A stretch of 64,000 bases of DNA from Takakia lepidozioides (taxonomy: Eukaryota; Streptophyta; Takakiopsida; Takakiales; Takakiaceae), in assembly GCA_030704615.1 (NCBI GenBank), contig CM060733.1, positions 4,092,001-4,156,000 on the forward strand, in the 5' to 3' direction. Below, one piece after another: positions 1-13,123 of this stretch (within the stretch, counting starts at the first letter, position 1; each line of letters opens with the position of its first letter). Both the position numbers and the translations under genes were made by a program. The notes under the pieces are model-generated. The model made no database searches, was not told the DNA's origin, and saw only the letters and a list, made by a program, of their open reading frames with translations.

Positions 1-975
1 GCGCACTCTTATCGCCGACTGTGTCGCGCAGCCGCTGCCTCTCAGTCTCCGTCTGCTCTTGTGAATCAGTCTCCGCGTTCACACCTGCTGCCTTGGCCCT
101 GTGTTCTCCAACAAACGACGCCTCGTCATTTCTCTCTTGCTCTGCGTCTCTCTCTAAGGGAAAAAATAAAGAGACTTTCTTCTCTTTCGTATTCTAGAAG
201 GAACCCTCTCCAGCTTGACTACCACTCTCCCTCTAAGCGCGAAAAGTAGAAAAACGCAGTGACTCCCGATTTCTTGCGGGATTGTGTTCTTGCTGTCTCT
301 AGAAGCATCGGATTCCCTCCCGCGTGACCGTTACACATAGTCGTTTTCGATATTAGTGCACATGCCGCAATTGGTGCAAGCTGTTCGTATTCAGTTGGAT
401 GTCTGACGTGTGCCGCCCAAAACAAAACGGCGGGTTCTAAATTATAACTGGTTCAATATTTAAAAGAACAGCGAATCCCAGAAAATTGATGCGCAGTCTT
501 AAACAAATAAAGATATAAATGAACGAGAGTTTGATGACAAATTTTGGAATATCATACACGGTCATCCTTGTTATCCAAACCCCACATTCGTTGCACATTT
601 GGAACTTTCCAGGTGCGCATGATCATTGGTAGTAGTATATAGATACATTTACTTAATCTGCAATCCCATTCTCGGATCCTGTGGCATGCTTCCAGGAAGT
701 CGGCTTTGTTATTGGGTTTATTGATGAGGTTCTGATTAACGGTTTAACAGTTGCCGACACTGCCCCTATGGATTCTCTGACCACTGGGCCCACAAGAAAA
801 GTAATTAAAATGGACGGCTGCATATCTGGAATGAATAACAGAATATGCACAGTCGTTATCTGAGCTTCCTCCGCCATATGCTCTGCTCATTCTTCAACTG
901 TGTTCTGGAGACAGCAGTAAACCGATTTACACTAGATCTGCGATAGCAAGGTACAAACATACTCGAGGAAGGAAG
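1..975. other. 5' flank, no gene recognised
   Basis: I see no conserved coding signal here. Short open frames exist on both strands but contain no recognisable domain and lack convincing starts. The stretch precedes the first methionine of the MULE-like transposase and may hold the 5' end of that element or its promoter. Confidence 0.4.
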
Positions 976-3900
976 ATGGCTTCCTCTGAAGCGGAGTTCT
1001 TCTCTGACGACAAACCAGTGCCGTTCTCCCAGGAAGTCCTTGACAATGGATTTGCAATTGTTCTGGAACATGTCTTGGCTACCCGTTTTCAGCTGCAGAA
1101 TGGCTCCATCTTTTTGAGAAAGAGGTTTACGATCTGAAAGGGAAGTTGGTGAAATATTCTTTCCAAAACCGTGATGAGACGGCTCATATCAGCCAGTGGA
1201 GAGTGCGTCCTGGTCGATACAGAGTACTTGGAGAGCCTCGGCGAAAGTCCCTTGGGTCATATGTGACGCCCGGGACTGCTGCTTCGGTCGTTGAAGACAA
1301 GAGGGAGGTGGTGGTGAAAAAAGAACAGACGTCCTCCACTCCAATCGTTGAGCTTTCGGATTCTCCGATGATGACATAAGTGAAATTCCAAATCCAGTCC
1401 TTCCTACTGTGGTTGCAGAAGCTGATGAAGAAGAGATTTGTAGTGTCATTCCAAAATTGCGGGCGATGGGAGGAATGGCTGGATTCAAAAGTGAGTTGCG
1501 GGGAATTGATTGGGAATCTTTGAAGCAGGTGCCTGTGAAGTTCTTGCCGGAGACTTTTGATGGCGATATCCTATTCGAGCTGCCTCCTCCTCCGCGAGTT
1601 TGGAGGTGTAACAATCATGATGCATGGAATGGACAAGAAACACGACGGGCACCCGTGGTGCAGAACAAAAACATCCAATATTCAGAATGATGACAAGCTT
1701 GTTTTTCAGGAGGACAGTTTGCAATGGACACCTTAGGTGTGATAATTTGAATTGCAGACACTTTCTTCAGTCTGGAGTTCATAATCAAAGCGAATGGGAG
1801 GGTCTGGCGGAGATCCATTTCAGCCTGGGACTGCCCCTCCACCGGCAAACACTTTCGTCTGCAAATTCTGCAAACTTGTGCCATCCTGCTTGGCGCTCTG
1901 CGGAGCAAGAATGTACTATGTTGTCCACCGTTTGAATACAATGACGAGAGCTTGTGTGCATTTTGGATTCCATAACCATCCTGTCTCGAAGGGGGATTAC
2001 AGGGAGAGTGTTGAGACAGTATCGAGGTTGATCAAACAGGAGTTCGGAGAAACCCATCCGCAACAACATCTGCAATTGCTCTTGGCGCAAGCAAGTCCTT
2101 CTTGGAAAGCCATATTTTGAGTGAAGGAGATTCTGTGGGGACTAAACTTGACGGTGCAGCATTGGACCTGTCATGGATCATTTCTCCACTTTAAGTTCAC
2201 CTAACATTCGGCATCAGATCAATGCATTGAGAATGGGCTCTGGGATCAGAGGCTACATAGACAATATTTTGGAATTGAAACGACTGAGCAAGTACGATTA
2301 CATCCAGGACAATGTATTCCCAGGTCAAGGTGCCATCAAAGTTTTTCTTTTCAAAATGTCGACTGTTGGGGAGGGCAGTGGGGTTAGCCTCGTGAAGCGG
2401 ATGCAGAAGACTGGGGACTTGCAGAACTGTTTTCTTATGTTTGATCATGTGAAACGAGTGAAGGATTGGACGACAATGGCTTGTCATGTCTACGATCCAG
2501 TGTACCAACGAGTTATGACAATTGCAGTTTGTGACATGCAATCCGAGGATACGGAATCCCAGAAGCTCATGTGGAATTCCCTGATACGTGTCATGGGCTG
2601 CCATCTCCAAATTTCGCAGGTTTCATGGCGGATAGTGCTCAAGCAAATTTCAATGCTATTCGTATTGTCTTCGGATCGGGCGACCCAAAAGTGCCTATGC
2701 CAGGAAGAGAGCGTACATGTCTATTCCATTGGACACAATCTCTGGAAAAACATACAAAGTCGGACATCAAACCAGAGATGCAGACTCAGCACCGTAAATT
2801 GTGCAAAGAGTACAAAGATGCTAGAACAATGAAGGAGGCGGACACTTTGTTCCAGACAATTCGTGCCTGGTGGTTCTCTTCTGGAGCTGCATCACTTGAG
2901 AGTATGAGAGCATTGGAAGATTGGCTGGCGTTTTGGCACTTCGGGTATAGACAGTGGGGAGCAGCCATGACAATGGTACGAGGCTTCTATTTCATGCTTT
3001 ATTCATACATTTGCTTTCCATATTTTTGTTCTTGCTTTCTTTATGTTGTTTCCTGTGCACTATTCTGAAGTGTGGTTATCCTCTTTGCAGAACATGTCCA
3101 TTGAGGAAATGGCAGACATGCCATCTTGCAATTTGGCAGAAACTGTGCACAATGCATGGTTGCAGCAGTCTGGGAAAAGAGGTCGGGATTTGTATGTGGC
3201 AACAACAGATGATTTGATACGTGCCTTGCAACAACAAACCCGATACCGTGATTTCTTACGAGGTGGGGTTGGTGGCAAGGGTCCGGACAAATCGGAGTTG
3301 ATGTTGCGTGCTGCAAACAGATCTGGGGATCCAATCAAGATAGCACGGGCGGTGAGCATGTATGCCCAGGGAACGCCACTTGTTTCTAGAGTTCCACATC
3401 TTGAAGGGGAGGAGAGATTCGGCTCCTGTAAGGAAATTGAACACTCCACCTGGTTCGGATTCAGATTCCCACAGGGCAGACCGTGATAACTTCTCGAAGC
3501 CTCGTGTTCCCCTGCATGACAGCTCCGTGTCCGGAACCTCCATTGTGGAGGAACCTCCAACACGACGGCAAGCTCCAGCATCAAACCGTGCCACTGAAAT
3601 GGTGCAGGAGAGAAACAACCCCCTTGATGTGCTTGAGTCCGCATGCCCCGACCACGTTTGGCACATAGAACGCACAAGTGTCGGGTCTCGTGTGAAATGT
3701 ACAGCGATCAGGGCAACTAATTTCGAGAAGTGCACTTCATCTATATCCAGAGGTGGTGCCCGAACTCCTGCTCCGACTTTCACGGGCTTGATGCGTCCAT
3801 ACGGTCAACCAGAAGCCAAGAACCACAAGTTCTGGTTCTGCGCAGATGATTGTGCCAGATGTGTGCATGGAACTGTGCGTCCTTCCGTAGTGATGAAGCC

Positions 3901-4472
3901 ATCTCCTCCAACCGTTTGGCCCGTGAAGGTGGGAACACATCTCAGCTTTCAGGATTGAAATGCTGGAGGAGGCAGGTTTTTTCCCTTGCGAGACAACCCC
4001 AACTCCATGCATGTGCTACTACTCCTGCGTCCTCCCGGGTCCCCCCGGCAAATCCTGACTTGTGGCCAACCAAACGAGATGGAAAGCTCGTTCGGCGTTT
4101 CCCTCCAACCGCTGAACACTTTGGCAAAGTGGAGTCCGCAAGAATGCTCCAAGCTCGTGTTGGAAGCACCACGGAAGTACCCGATCCAGGATATGGTCGG
4201 GTATTCACAATCATCACTTCCACATCTGCTGTTCATGACAGGACCTACGACATCACGGTTTCCAATTTCCCCAATTGCACATGTCCTGATTTTGTGAATA
4301 TGCTATCAACCAGTTGGGCAAGAGAGGTAAATTCATACCCTGCAAACATTTGTATTTCATATTTTTGAGGAGGATGGTTTGCGATCCCAAACGTGACAAC
4401 TTCATTCACCAGGCCACTATGAGTTTCAACGAGGTCGATACTCTTTTGCAGCGGGATACAACACATGGGTAG
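976..4472 (+). pseudogene. MULE-like transposase with SWIM zinc finger, frameshifted
   Basis: Relic of a Mutator-like DNA transposase. It would start at ATG 976 (MASSEAEFFSDD). A Cys/His-rich N-terminal domain lies at about 1650-2000 (CNGHLRCDNLNC, FCKLVPSC, HFGFHNH). A DDE-type core follows at about 2170-2970, with candidate catalytic Asp in LMFDHVKRVKDW and in GFMADSAQANFNA. An intron seems to run from about 2977 to 3090 (GTACGA to TTTGCAG). The C-terminal SWIM finger reads NCTCPDF at about 4275 and PCKHLYFIF at about 4335. The protein can only be followed by changing frame near 1090, 1368, 1770, 2590, 3425, 3935 and 4303; at 4303 one missing base splits the SWIM finger. The last frame stops at 4470-4472. 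The family is clear from domain order; the exact MULE clade is not. Confidence 0.75.
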
Positions 4473-4919
4473 CATGAACTATGTAATGTGGTATGTGGAT
4501 GACCATGATTTGAAATGTGTAATTCACATCAATTCGTCGGCTGTGCAAATGATATGGCCTCCAACTATACGGAGTGAGGTCTGAGTGACAACTTTTAGGT
4601 AGTGCACATTTGTCATTGCACCGTTCGAAGTCTACATGTCTTGCTGTCGCTATGCACTACAATCATCTTTTGAAGATGATCATAACTCTCATTGTTATTT
4701 TGAGGAGGGAGGAAGTCTTCTCGTGGCAGCCTTTATGGCGCACACTTTGTGAGGATATTTTGTCGTCTTCGTAATTGTAAAAGTGAAACAAACATTTGTA
4801 ATTGCACAATGTTGGATGCTGCAATTGTAGGCCTCAACGCTCGTCTTGATTCTATTTAGGCAAGATTCCCTGCATTAATTCCACGGTCATAGGACCATCC
4901 ACGGTTATAGGCGGCGCAT
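4473..4919. other. 3' flank of the MULE relic
   Basis: No open frame with a recognisable domain. The stretch is moderately AT-rich and probably the 3' untranslated part of the transposase gene or element interior. No terminal inverted repeat was identified by eye. Confidence 0.3.
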
Positions 4920-5100
4920 GTTAATGCTGACGTGGCAGTTGACGGACAGTGCCACGTCATCATTTACCGCCACATCAGCATGCTGACATGACGCTCACGC
5001 CACGTCAGCATGTGTGCAGGCTCACGCCACGTCAGCTGGCGTGAGCGTACGCTCACGCCACGTCACTCCTGCGTGAGCGTACGCTCGCGCGCTCACGTGC
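4920..5100. repeat. Cluster of CCACGTCA boxes and GC-rich palindromes
   Basis: Within 180 bases the octamer CCACGTCA or its complement TGACGTGG occurs at 4928-4935, 4952-4959, 5000-5007, 5027-5034 and 5058-5065, with a one-base variant at 4970-4977. A perfect 20-base palindrome, GCGTGAGCGTACGCTCACGC, lies at 5039-5058 and a near copy at 5071-5090. CCACGTCA is the classic ACGT-core (C/G-box hybrid) site bound by plant bZIP factors. The cluster sits just before the FCP1-like gene, so it could be its promoter. Subterminal repeats bound by a transposase are the other reading. Confidence 0.6.
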
Positions 5101-7725
5101 AACGCTCACGCCATTGCGTCGTTGGTAACCGAGGACATCACATCTGCAGGAACCACACCAGTCGCCGAACAAGACGATGCAAATCTGAGGCAATCACAAC
5201 TGTCTACAGTAGAGAACCTCACCCAGTCCCAGACCCAGACAAGGACAATGGAAACAGAGCTTCCCACTCCACAGCTACTTCATGGTGTTAGCAATACAGA
5301 GCTCATTGACACTCCTGCCAATCCGTTGCCGACACAATTCCCCATAACCGAGGACGTCACATCTGTTGGAAACACACAAGATCTCATTCGAAACCCTGAC
5401 ACTTTAAGGCAGTCACAGCTGTCCTCCATTGACCACATCCCACAGACGCAGACATTGGAAATGAAGCTCCCTACTGGTGTTAGCATTCCCGCCGCCGAAG
5501 GCGTGCTCATGGATGGTGTCGTTGATGGGTTGAGGGCAATTGTTGACGGCTATTGTACCCCTTCGACCGTTGGATTGTCTCCGGAGGATGTTGCATCAGA
5601 TGTTGTGGAGGTTTCTATTGTTAATTCCTCTCCATCAAGGGTGGGCACGAGAGGCCTCCCGTCCTCTTCTTTTGGGAATACCTCAGCATCAGGGTAGTTG
5701 AACGTTAATGAGGATCGGGTTGAAGACTCTGGAGAGAATGATATCACCGCTACTGCAGAGGCATTAGCAAGAAATCCTCCGGAGGCTTTTGAGAGAACCC
5801 CAGTCAGAGATAAATGTTTGTACCTATTGATCACCTTGCTCTCCTTACAATTGAATTTAGGCTGCTTTTGTTCCCTATCTTCGATCCTCATGTATTTGTT
5901 TCCAATCAATTGTAGGAGCGCGTGGCACGGTGTCGAAGAATCTTGCGGAGGTGTGATCTCTCATTACACTTTCTCACTTTACACCGATTGACATCGTCTT
6001 GCTGCCTCTAACGAGACGTCGTTTTATTTCAGCGGCGAAGAAGAGATGTAGGAAGCAGAGCCCGAGGAAGTATTCGGAGAGAATCACTCGACAGACAAAG
6101 CAATGAGGTAGCAATGGAGAATTCCACCGAGGTGTGTGCTACCATTCCACTTAGTCATTCCAGTTTGTGTTTGCACCTGGAAGTCAATTGTATATCATTC
6201 TTGATTTCATTCAATTGAGACCTAACTAATCGTCCTTGTTTGTCAGCAGAGAAGGTGGAAGACGAAACAAGCCCGAAGATCATTCGGGGATGTGTCCGCT
6301 GCCGAAATTGACAAAGAGGTATTTGGACGGGAGACCTCCCGTCCCTTCCTTCCCACTTATAACATTTTGACTTATTTCTCGAAGCACAGACTCGGTTTTG
6401 TTTAAGTCACCATAAATTCTAGATTCATCTCATACTTTACTACACATTAGTAATATAGCTGCCGATGGTCACATCCAAAGCTAACCGTCGAATCTTGACA
6501 GATGGGTCCTGACCATTTTCGAGCGAGCGCGGCAGCAAATCTCTTGCGCCACAAGACACGAGTGATGGCTTCCTCTGGAGGTCAAAGAAAGTTAATCATT
6601 CTGAGTGTTGTTGGTTTATTGTGCTATAAACCCAAGCCTGTTGGATCACAGAGGTTCCTTGAACATTTCCCTCGTGCCAAAATTCCCTACGATTGGGACA
6701 ATGTCGTTCCTCGTCCGGGTCTTCTGGAATTTCTTGAACTTGCGTTCAACTATTACCATGTGGGTATATGGTCCTATGGAGTTCAACATATGGTTGAGGC
6801 TCTTCTTGCATATCTTCTCCCGAAGGATATGGTCAGGAAATTTTGCTTTATCTGGTGTAGGGATACTTGTACCAAGCTTCCTGCCTACATTGCCTCAACA
6901 CAACCGTTCTACATTAAAGACATTGTTGGTCTTTGGGAACACTTCGGGAGAAGTTGTAAGCCCTACGGCCTAAAAGGCCAAACGCTTTTGATTGATGATG
7001 AGCCCACCAAAGCCCTAAGGAACCCTTTGAACACTGGTTTTTACCCGAGATCCTTTGATGGCACTCTAACGCCGATCGTCAAGGAGGAACGAGATTCTTT
7101 TGTTAAGGATCTTGTTGAGACTTTATGGCCATTCCTTTCTGGCATGATGTCATCTCCGACAGTTCAAGAGTACATGGAGGAGAATTACTGGAAGTGTGCA
7201 ATGTTCAGATGCCTGTTGATAGCTCTCACCCTGATTGGATTTGGCTAGCGAGATATGCAAATCCCCTAGGGATTACTGACATTTGTGTGTTTTTAGGTAG
7301 GTTCTCACCTCTTTGCTTTCAACTTCTTCTTTTTATGTCAACCGATGTGTCTTGGAGTAGTAGGTTAAGAGGTTAGAATGGGTCAGTAAGCACGGGAAGT
7401 ATCCCGTCCCTACTGCACACCATGAATATGGAAAGTATACTGATTTGTCTCATGGATTGGTTTATTTGTTCCAGTCAAGGCCAAGCGTCGTATGAAGTCA
7501 ACATCCGACAAGAAGAAGGATGGACATACCACACCAACAGGCCAGGAAGGTCTCTGGAGGTATATGAGTATTTCTGAGGAGGAGATCTGCTGGCAAGCAC
7601 AACGCCCTCAAACAGATGCAGGGCAATGGATTGTCCATTTGAGGAGATCTGGGATGAGAGTAGAATCCACTACCTTCTCTATTAGTCGGGTGACAGTCTT
7701 CCACCAGTTGGGATATTGTAAATAA
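5101..7725 (+). pseudogene. FCP1/NIF-like HAD phosphatase, catalytic Asp lost, interrupted
   Basis: Spliced gene resembling plant FCP1-homology (NLI-interacting factor) phosphatases. The first coding block (5101 to about 5805) is low-complexity and carries an internal duplication (LRQSQLSTVENL / LRQSQLSSIDHI); it has no ATG and an in-frame TAG at 5695-5697. Basic exons at 5916-5950, 6033-6107 and 6250-6318 join in one phase to the main exon at 6502, giving RRRRDVGSR and similar NLS-like runs. The HAD core is recognisable: RPGLLEFLELAF, VGIWSYGVQH, PFYIKDIVGLWEHF and LLIDDEPTKALRNP. The usual nucleophile motif (LDxNGLL) reads LSVVGLL at about 6600, so Asp is replaced. The frame shifts near 7197 (VDSSHPDWIWLARYA continues in another frame), and a last exon of about 7475-7725 ends the gene. 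It lies downstream of and parallel to the MULE transposase. Confidence 0.6.
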
Positions 7726-8340
7726 TGTTTGGCATTTTTTTGTAGGCTAATATTAAAAAAATGAAGCAACTGTGATTGACAGGAGGTCTCCCGTGCTGCC
7801 CATGAAACTGTAGAAAACTAGGATTTCAACACATATTAGGGATGTGATCAGGTATGGATTTTCTGGGAACTGCAATATTTACTAAACATCTACTACAATA
7901 AACTTAATAAATCATTTAAATTTGTTTTCATATTGAATTTTTATTCAATTTAAATAATAAAATAAATCCTGGACTTTGGAAAGTCTACATTTACTTAAAA
8001 TCCAGTTATAACTGAGAACGAGGATTTGATTGTAGAAGGTGGACTTTTTGAGGAAGAATGAATTTTCCTCTCCTTCCTATAGTAGTATATAAGCCTTGAG
8101 GTATATTACATTTCTGGCCGTGTTTAAGAATTGATTGAATGATGGATAAACTGAAATTCTGTTTTAATTTTTGTATCATCATGTGGGTAGTATGTGAAGG
8201 AGCCATATATATTCGCATGGTATATCTTGAAGGAACATGTTTTGAAACAAAATTCACCATTAGGATCTAGTTTTTTTTATCCAACCCAAAAATAATTATT
8301 TCTAAATATTTTCAATTTTTCAATTTTATTTAATCAATTA
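7726..8340. other. AT-rich intergenic stretch
   Basis: No gene seen. The sequence is AT-rich (for example 7880-7970) and contains only short frames. Confidence 0.4.
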
Positions 8341-8344
8341 ATTA

Positions 8345-8530
8345 GGAGTCGGACCCAAACCCGTGAAACCGTTAATATTTTCCAGCAACTACCCGGACCC
8401 GGACCCGATTCCATGTTCAAATACCCGGACCCGAACCCGGACCCGGATTTTCCAAATTTCGAAAACCCGGATCCGAACCCGGATTAGGCTCCACAAAAAA
8501 ACTCGAACCCGGAACCGACGGGTTCCTTTA
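8345..8530. repeat. ACCCGGACCC/ACCCGAACCC degenerate tandem repeat
   Basis: About a dozen copies of ACCCG-type pentamers and hexamers occur, densest at 8387-8485. Similar GGGTTCGGGTCC tracts are common near the ends of plant hAT-type elements; I infer a transposon subterminal repeat, but I found no matching second end or target-site duplication. The all-frame arginine/threonine-rich translation is an artefact of the repeat. Confidence 0.6.
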
Positions 8531-9625
8531 AAAGGCAAGACTCGCACAATATTGGTTAAAACCTAAATGATAGGATGTCTGGCAGCTTGCACATAACATG
8601 TGGGGTGACCACAAGGCTATGGCTAGCATCCATTTAGGCCATCACCATCCAGGTAAGCTTCTCATCCGGTTTTGTGTTTTTTATGTTTTGGGTGATGAAG
8701 ACAAGCATGAGGGATGTCATATTGGCATAGAAAACGGAGCGAGCAAGAGGCCGTGAACAACATGTAGCCGCCATCACCATCTCATGTAGGGCCTATGCTT
8801 GACTGCATCATCGAATGTTTTGGGGTTTTCTTTTTTAGTGATTGATCTCTAAGGGGGTGTCCGGATGCTCGTAGGAAGTTGTGCGCTCTTGATAGGAGTG
8901 AGTAGGGAGCCCACCACTTGAAGCACCAGCCATCGAAGATAATCCCTGACCCCACACTCAGATTGTTTTTTGTTTTGGATTTTTTCACTGGGATTATGAT
9001 GGTGGTTTTTGTTTGTTGCATTCCCATTTTCCTCTATCATTCTCTCAACTTTTCCTTGACGTCTTTATGAGTATATTATCTAAACCTTTCCTTAGCTATT
9101 TCCTCGGACTGTCTCTTTCCCTTTCCTTCTTCATTTCTTCTTAGTTGGTTTTATTATTATTGTTGTTGTTTTATTTTATTGTTTTGTTATCTAAATGGTG
9201 GACAATTTAGTTGGAGCCTGGTAGACTATAAACTCTTGACATGACGAATGTTCTCCCCTGCTACAGCAGCCATTCCACATCGAGAATTTGCAGGTACATC
9301 CCCTTTTTGTTATTATTATCATTTTTGGATTTGTAGTTGGTTGGTTTTATTCCACTACTTGCTTTGTCTTTTCTCTCCTCATTTCTCCTCTCTATCTTTT
9401 TTCTCCTTGCTGTATATTTTTTTATTTGAACCGCATTTGGTTGTTTTTGGGGTTAGTTATTAGTTGGTTGGTTTCTGAAATTCAAAACCCAGTATCAATT
9501 TGTTGTTTTTTGTTCTCAATTTGATTTTTTTTATGATTTCTTTTTTTTTCTTATATTCAGGTCTATCCCAAATGTGAAAATAGGCAGGCCCCATATCCAC
9601 TAGCACAAAGTGCCAGCCCACTTGA
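8531..9625. other. Non-coding, T-rich stretch
   Basis: No gene recognised. The region from about 9120 to 9560 is pyrimidine-rich with runs of T. The open frames there encode only hydrophobic low-complexity peptides. Confidence 0.4.
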
Positions 9626-10824
9626 ATACTTAGTGAGTTGAGGTATGGGCTGGAAGTGTCACCATGTCCAGCCCAATCTCCATAGCATACTGAATTGCTT
9701 CAATCGTGACATGGCTACCATGTCCATCCAATATTAGCAAGTGTCGATTTTCTGTCGAAATCCCACCTGGAACATTGTTTTGGAAAAAAACCAGCCACTG
9801 TTTAAACAACTTGGCCGTCATCCATGCCTTTTCTTGCATTGCCATGCAAGCCCCTGTCTCACAGTCTTGAATATAATCCTCCATGATTCATTTGCCTCTG
9901 AAAATGAATTAGTTAGGGGTCCTCCCTCTTTCAACATTTACACATGCATTTACAGTCAACCATTCCCTAGACTTGGGTATGGTGCTGTAGATATAATGCG
10001 AACCTTTCTTGGCAATGACCCTTGCTCTAGAAGTTCGCCCAACTTGACACCCCGTTTCATCGCTATTCCAAATGTGTGTGGAAGGAGTGATGCTTCACAT
10101 ACAACATTTTCAAATTGTTGTACAAGGTTTCACAATATTTGGAAGTAACTGCTTTAGCCCTTGCCACTTCCAGCCCTTCAACCACTCTGATCGCAAGTTG
10201 TGGATGTCTTCTTCTAAACCACTTCAACCATGAGTGACCTGGAATGCTGTTTGTGAAAGGGGTGGCTCTGATTTGAGTTAACTCAGCCACTTTCAGCTTC
10301 AATTGGTGGACTATAACTAAATGACTAATAGCTTGCATGCGTAAAATCCAGTCTACCACTTGGTCTTCCTCTTCCACTGAGAGAACACCCTTAGCACCTA
10401 TTTTTCTTTGCTTTGTTTTCCCATTGAGGTGATCTAGCAAGGAAGTTTAATGAATGTTCCAATGCTGACCTGCTTGTCTGATGCTCATGGTACCTCTTTC
10501 CACGACATCCACTGCTTCTTCCAGCGCATTATCACTCCACAACCCTCTTTTTGTCTTGTCTTTCCCTCGTCTTCTCTCGCTTTCTTGCTGACCCGGGGTT
10601 GTGGATGGTGGAGTTGGTGTTGCACAAAGGGGTTCAATAGAGGCTGGAGTTGCCGCTGATTTTGACCAGTTTGCTTTCTTCCCTCTTTTGTTGGTTTGAG
10701 CGGAAGCATTACCAACAGTGGAGTCTAATGTATGACCACCTTTGACAAGCTTCTTCTTCTTGGCCACATTTGTAGAGATAGGAGTAGATCTTCTCCTAAC
10801 CATTGCAATGCAATATTGATCCAA
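9626..10824 (-). pseudogene. Pogo-like (DDE_1/CENP-B-type) transposase relic
   Basis: Read on the minus strand, the domains of a pogo-type Tc1/mariner transposase appear in order. A Psq-type helix-turn-helix (NALEEAVDVVERGTMSIRQA) lies near 10500, then a CENP-B-type DNA-binding region (SWLKWFRRRHPQLAIR) near 10210. DDE blocks follow: NSDETGC near 10060, REWLTVNACVNVE near 9960, and LLILDGHGSHVT near 9710. The ORF from 10824 is cut by TAA at 10447-10449, exactly where the protein continues (TSLLDHLNGK). A frame change near 10063 and stops near 9920 and 9890 follow. The element is dead. Confidence 0.75.
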
Positions 10825-10842
10825 CTACAAACACATCAATGA

Positions 10843-11184
10843 CTAGTGTCTAGTACTCGGGATATCAATCAGTTTCACTGGCCACTCCAATCCACGATCT
10901 TTGTACCACTTTGCTAAGTTCAGCCTTTTTGGTTTCTCTCCTATGTAAGGATCCTTCCTCCATGAATGAACAGACCTATGACGCACCCAACTTTCCATAA
11001 ATTCGTATAAGTTTTTGTGATTTTCCTGTGTATATGTTTTGTAGAGTGGCTGACCTTCTATGAATTCATGAAACAATCTAAATTTATCCCAATCTAAGTC
11101 TTCTTCTTCCCCATCCTTTTTTATCCCCTTAGGCAACCACCTTTTCACTAACTCTATCCTCTTTCTAGAACGCACTTTCTTCAC
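10843..11184 (-). CDS. Hypothetical Lys/Trp-rich ORF upstream of the pogo relic
   Basis: A 113-codon open frame encodes a charged peptide rich in Lys, Glu and Trp (for example WYKDRGLEWPVKLIDIP). I do not recognise it. It lies immediately upstream of, and on the same strand as, the pogo-like transposase relic, so it may be an accessory ORF or 5' exon of that element. The codon-like composition and length make it better than a random frame, but there is no independent support. Confidence 0.3.
   Translation of the reverse strand: MKKVRSRKRIELVKRWLPKGIKKDGEEEDLDWDKFRLFHEFIEGQPLYKTYTQENHKNLYEFMESWVRHRSVHSWRKDPYIGEKPKRLNLAKWYKDRGLEWPVKLIDIPSTRH

Positions 11185-13123
<1,939 letters not shown>

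Noticed and set aside
1189-1614. 141-codon minus-strand open frame
   Set aside because: It is the shadow of the MULE transposase N-terminal coding sequence on the other strand.
3060-3677. 205-codon minus-strand open frame
   Set aside because: Antisense to MULE transposase exons; no domain of its own.
8363-8566. Arg/Thr-rich ORF
   Set aside because: Produced by the ACCCGG repeat; not protein-like.
9248-9524. Hydrophobic ORFs in the T-rich stretch
   Set aside because: Composition artefact of pyrimidine-rich DNA; overlapping frames give equally hydrophobic peptides.
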